64,000 nt of DNA from Verrucomicrobiia bacterium (lineage in GTDB: Bacteria > Verrucomicrobiota > Verrucomicrobiia > Opitutales > Opitutaceae), in contig WYBX01000086.1 of NCBI GenBank assembly GCA_011525695.1, positions 124,001-188,000 on the forward strand. The letters are read 5' to 3'. Within the stretch, counting starts at the first letter, position 1. Every line of letters starts with the position of its first letter. Below are positions 62,938-64,000 of this stretch, one piece after another. Below the pieces are notes generated by a model. That model searched no databases, had not been told where the DNA came from, and saw only the letters and a program-made list of their open reading frames with translations. Both the position numbers and the translations under genes were made by a program.

Positions 62938-64000
62938 TCAACGGACGGGGAGGTGCTTTTCGAACCACGCGATCATGCGCTCCCGCATCTCGGGGAGGTA
63001 TTCGTGACCGGTGTTCTTCCAGACGACGCTGTGGAAATTTTCGGGCTTGCCATGGAGCCGGTAAACCTCGGCCAGCTTGCGCTCGAGGGTCTCGACGCCG
63101 TCAAGCGGTGCCCCGGGATCCTGATCGCCGGAAAGCTCGAGATGGGGCCGGGGCGCGACCAGGGCATGGATCGCCTCGGTGTCGAAGTGCTGCAGCATCC
63201 CGGGCACGAAATAATAGATGCCATGGGCCTTCAGATAGCCGTGCTGGATCAGCTCGGTGTAGCGGGTGAAGCACACGACGCCGACGATCGCCTTGATTCG
63301 TTCATCGATGGCGGCGAGCCACCAGCTGCGCGTGCAGCCCATGCTCATGCCGGTGGCGCCGATTTTTTCGGGATCGATGTCATCCCGCGTGCCGAGGTAA
63401 TCGAGCAGGCATTGTTCATCGCGCACCTGCATCCCCCAGAGCGAGCGGCCGAGCCACAGGTTGATTTTGCTGAACGACAGCTCCTGCGCCTGCTTGTTTT
63501 CGATCGCGCCAGCCGGCCCACGGCCGATTCGCTCCCCATGGAAATAGCCATCGATCGCGGCGACAACATAGCCCTTCCGCACGAGGTGCGTTCCGGCGTG
63601 ATCCCGTGCGGCAACATCGAGGCAGACGCTGTCCTTGGAGCCGCCGTGCTCATGCAGCAGGACGATGCAGGGTCGGCGGGCGGGGGCGGCGCCGGCGGGT
63701 TCGCGGGGGCGCATGATGTAGCCGGGCACGATCGCATCGGCGCCATTGTGAAACTCGATCTTTTCCAGGATGAACTCCCCGCGATCCTCGGTGGCGACGA
63801 TCCGGACCTGCCGCGGATCGGGGCGTGCGGGCAGGTCGCCCATCAGCTTGATCAGCGTGGCGCGAACCTCGAGCCGATCGACTTCCCACTGGCGCAGGCT
63901 GGTGGGCAGCGGCCATTCCGGCAGCTGCAACGACGCGCGGAATTCGGGAGGCACGCCGGCCCATTTCGGATTCAGCGGCGTGCCGCCCTTCGCATGCGGC
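62938..64000 (-). CDS. Alpha/beta hydrolase (acetyl-esterase/dienelactone-hydrolase-like), 5'-partial
   Basis: At least 354 codons; the frame is open through the right edge, where the visible sequence reads NPKWAGVPPEFRASL, so the start and any signal peptide are outside the window. RPCIVLLHEHGGSKDS begins the hydrolase core with an oxyanion-type HGG, IGATGMSMGCTRSWW holds the nucleophile elbow (Ser in GMSMG), and the His near the end is in NTGHEYLPEM. The acid residue is probably in LELSGDQDPGAP. This is the catalytic set of carbohydrate esterases and dipeptidyl-peptidase-like relatives; in this glycan-degrading setting deacetylation is likely. It is upstream of the RraA-like gene. Confidence 0.85.
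   Translation of the reverse strand, partial: PHAKGGTPLNPKWAGVPPEFRASLQLPEWPLPTSLRQWEVDRLEVRATLIKLMGDLPARPDPRQVRIVATEDRGEFILEKIEFHNGADAIVPGYIMRPREPAGAAPARRPCIVLLHEHGGSKDSVCLDVAARDHAGTHLVRKGYVVAAIDGYFHGERIGRGPAGAIENKQAQELSFSKINLWLGRSLWGMQVRDEQCLLDYLGTRDDIDPEKIGATGMSMGCTRSWWLAAIDERIKAIVGVVCFTRYTELIQHGYLKAHGIYYFVPGMLQHFDTEAIHALVAPRPHLELSGDQDPGAPLDGVETLERKLAEVYRLHGKPENFHSVVWKNTGHEYLPEMRERMIAWFEKHLPVR

Overview
The window is a high-GC chromosomal segment of a free-living, polysaccharide-degrading bacterium. It most resembles the Opitutaceae (phylum Verrucomicrobiota). Pointers are three large TonB-dependent receptors with Opitutaceae-style plug regions, many Tat- or Sec-exported oxidoreductases and glycosidase-like beta-propellers, a formylglycine sulfatase, a giant autotransporter-repeat protein with a PEP-CTERM anchor, and long intergenic spacers filled with short repeat families. 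The assignment rests on gene style, not on a marker-gene phylogeny. No rRNA, prophage, intact insertion sequence or CRISPR array was seen; one tRNA (Val, CAC) is present.

Layout. 1-3.8 kb: end of a GH2 glycosidase, a small TPR protein and queA. 3.8-8.9 kb: a PaoABC-like periplasmic molybdenum aldehyde oxidoreductase operon and a divergent exported Gfo/Idh/MocA-like protein. 9.1-12.8 kb: dgoK divergent from an exported enolase-superfamily dehydratase and an OPA-type MFS transporter, which looks like sugar-acid (galactonate-type) catabolism. 13.1-16.9 kb: a rearranged zone in which a TonB receptor lacking its C-terminus abuts, tail to tail, a beta-helix enzyme lacking everything but its N-terminus; next to it a VapBC-type toxin-antitoxin pair sits between two 85-bp palindromic repeats. 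16.9-22.6 kb: a YdiJ-like FAD/Fe-S dehydrogenase, an Ldh2-type dehydrogenase and an MFS transporter. 22.8-28.5 kb: a LacI regulator divergent from a TonB receptor and a sulfatase, a sulfated-glycan uptake locus. 28.7-33.8 kb: an arginine succinyltransferase (AST) operon in which an M20 metallopeptidase precedes astA-astD-astB. 34-39.6 kb: an SDR, a fourfold short repeat and the 1486-residue PEP-CTERM protein. 39.8-43.8 kb: a Tat-exported aldo/keto reductase, phosphatidylserine decarboxylase, tRNA-Val and a GH28 enzyme. 44-47.4 kb: PhoD-like phosphatase and beta-propeller phytase, a phosphorus-scavenging pair. 48.1-54.1 kb: a TonB receptor with two exported propeller glycosidase-like proteins. 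54.2-61 kb: a GntR/LacI-hybrid regulator divergent from an HpcH aldolase, FAD oxidoreductase, sodium symporter and BNR-4 protein. 61-64 kb: sialidase debris, a Tat-exported RraA-like protein and an esterase running off the right edge.

The genes read as a scavenger of plant or algal sugars: outer-membrane import, exported depolymerases, inner-membrane symporters and sugar-acid catabolism under local LacI/GntR control. The most unusual signals are in the non-coding fabric: a repeat whose first three bases are the TAG stop codon of two unrelated genes; paired inverted GTAGGGGCGCAG repeats, one of which encodes part of a signal peptide; the repeat-bounded toxin-antitoxin cassette beside a gene-truncating junction; and sialidase remnants next to another repeat. 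No clear new defence or RNA-guided system was found.
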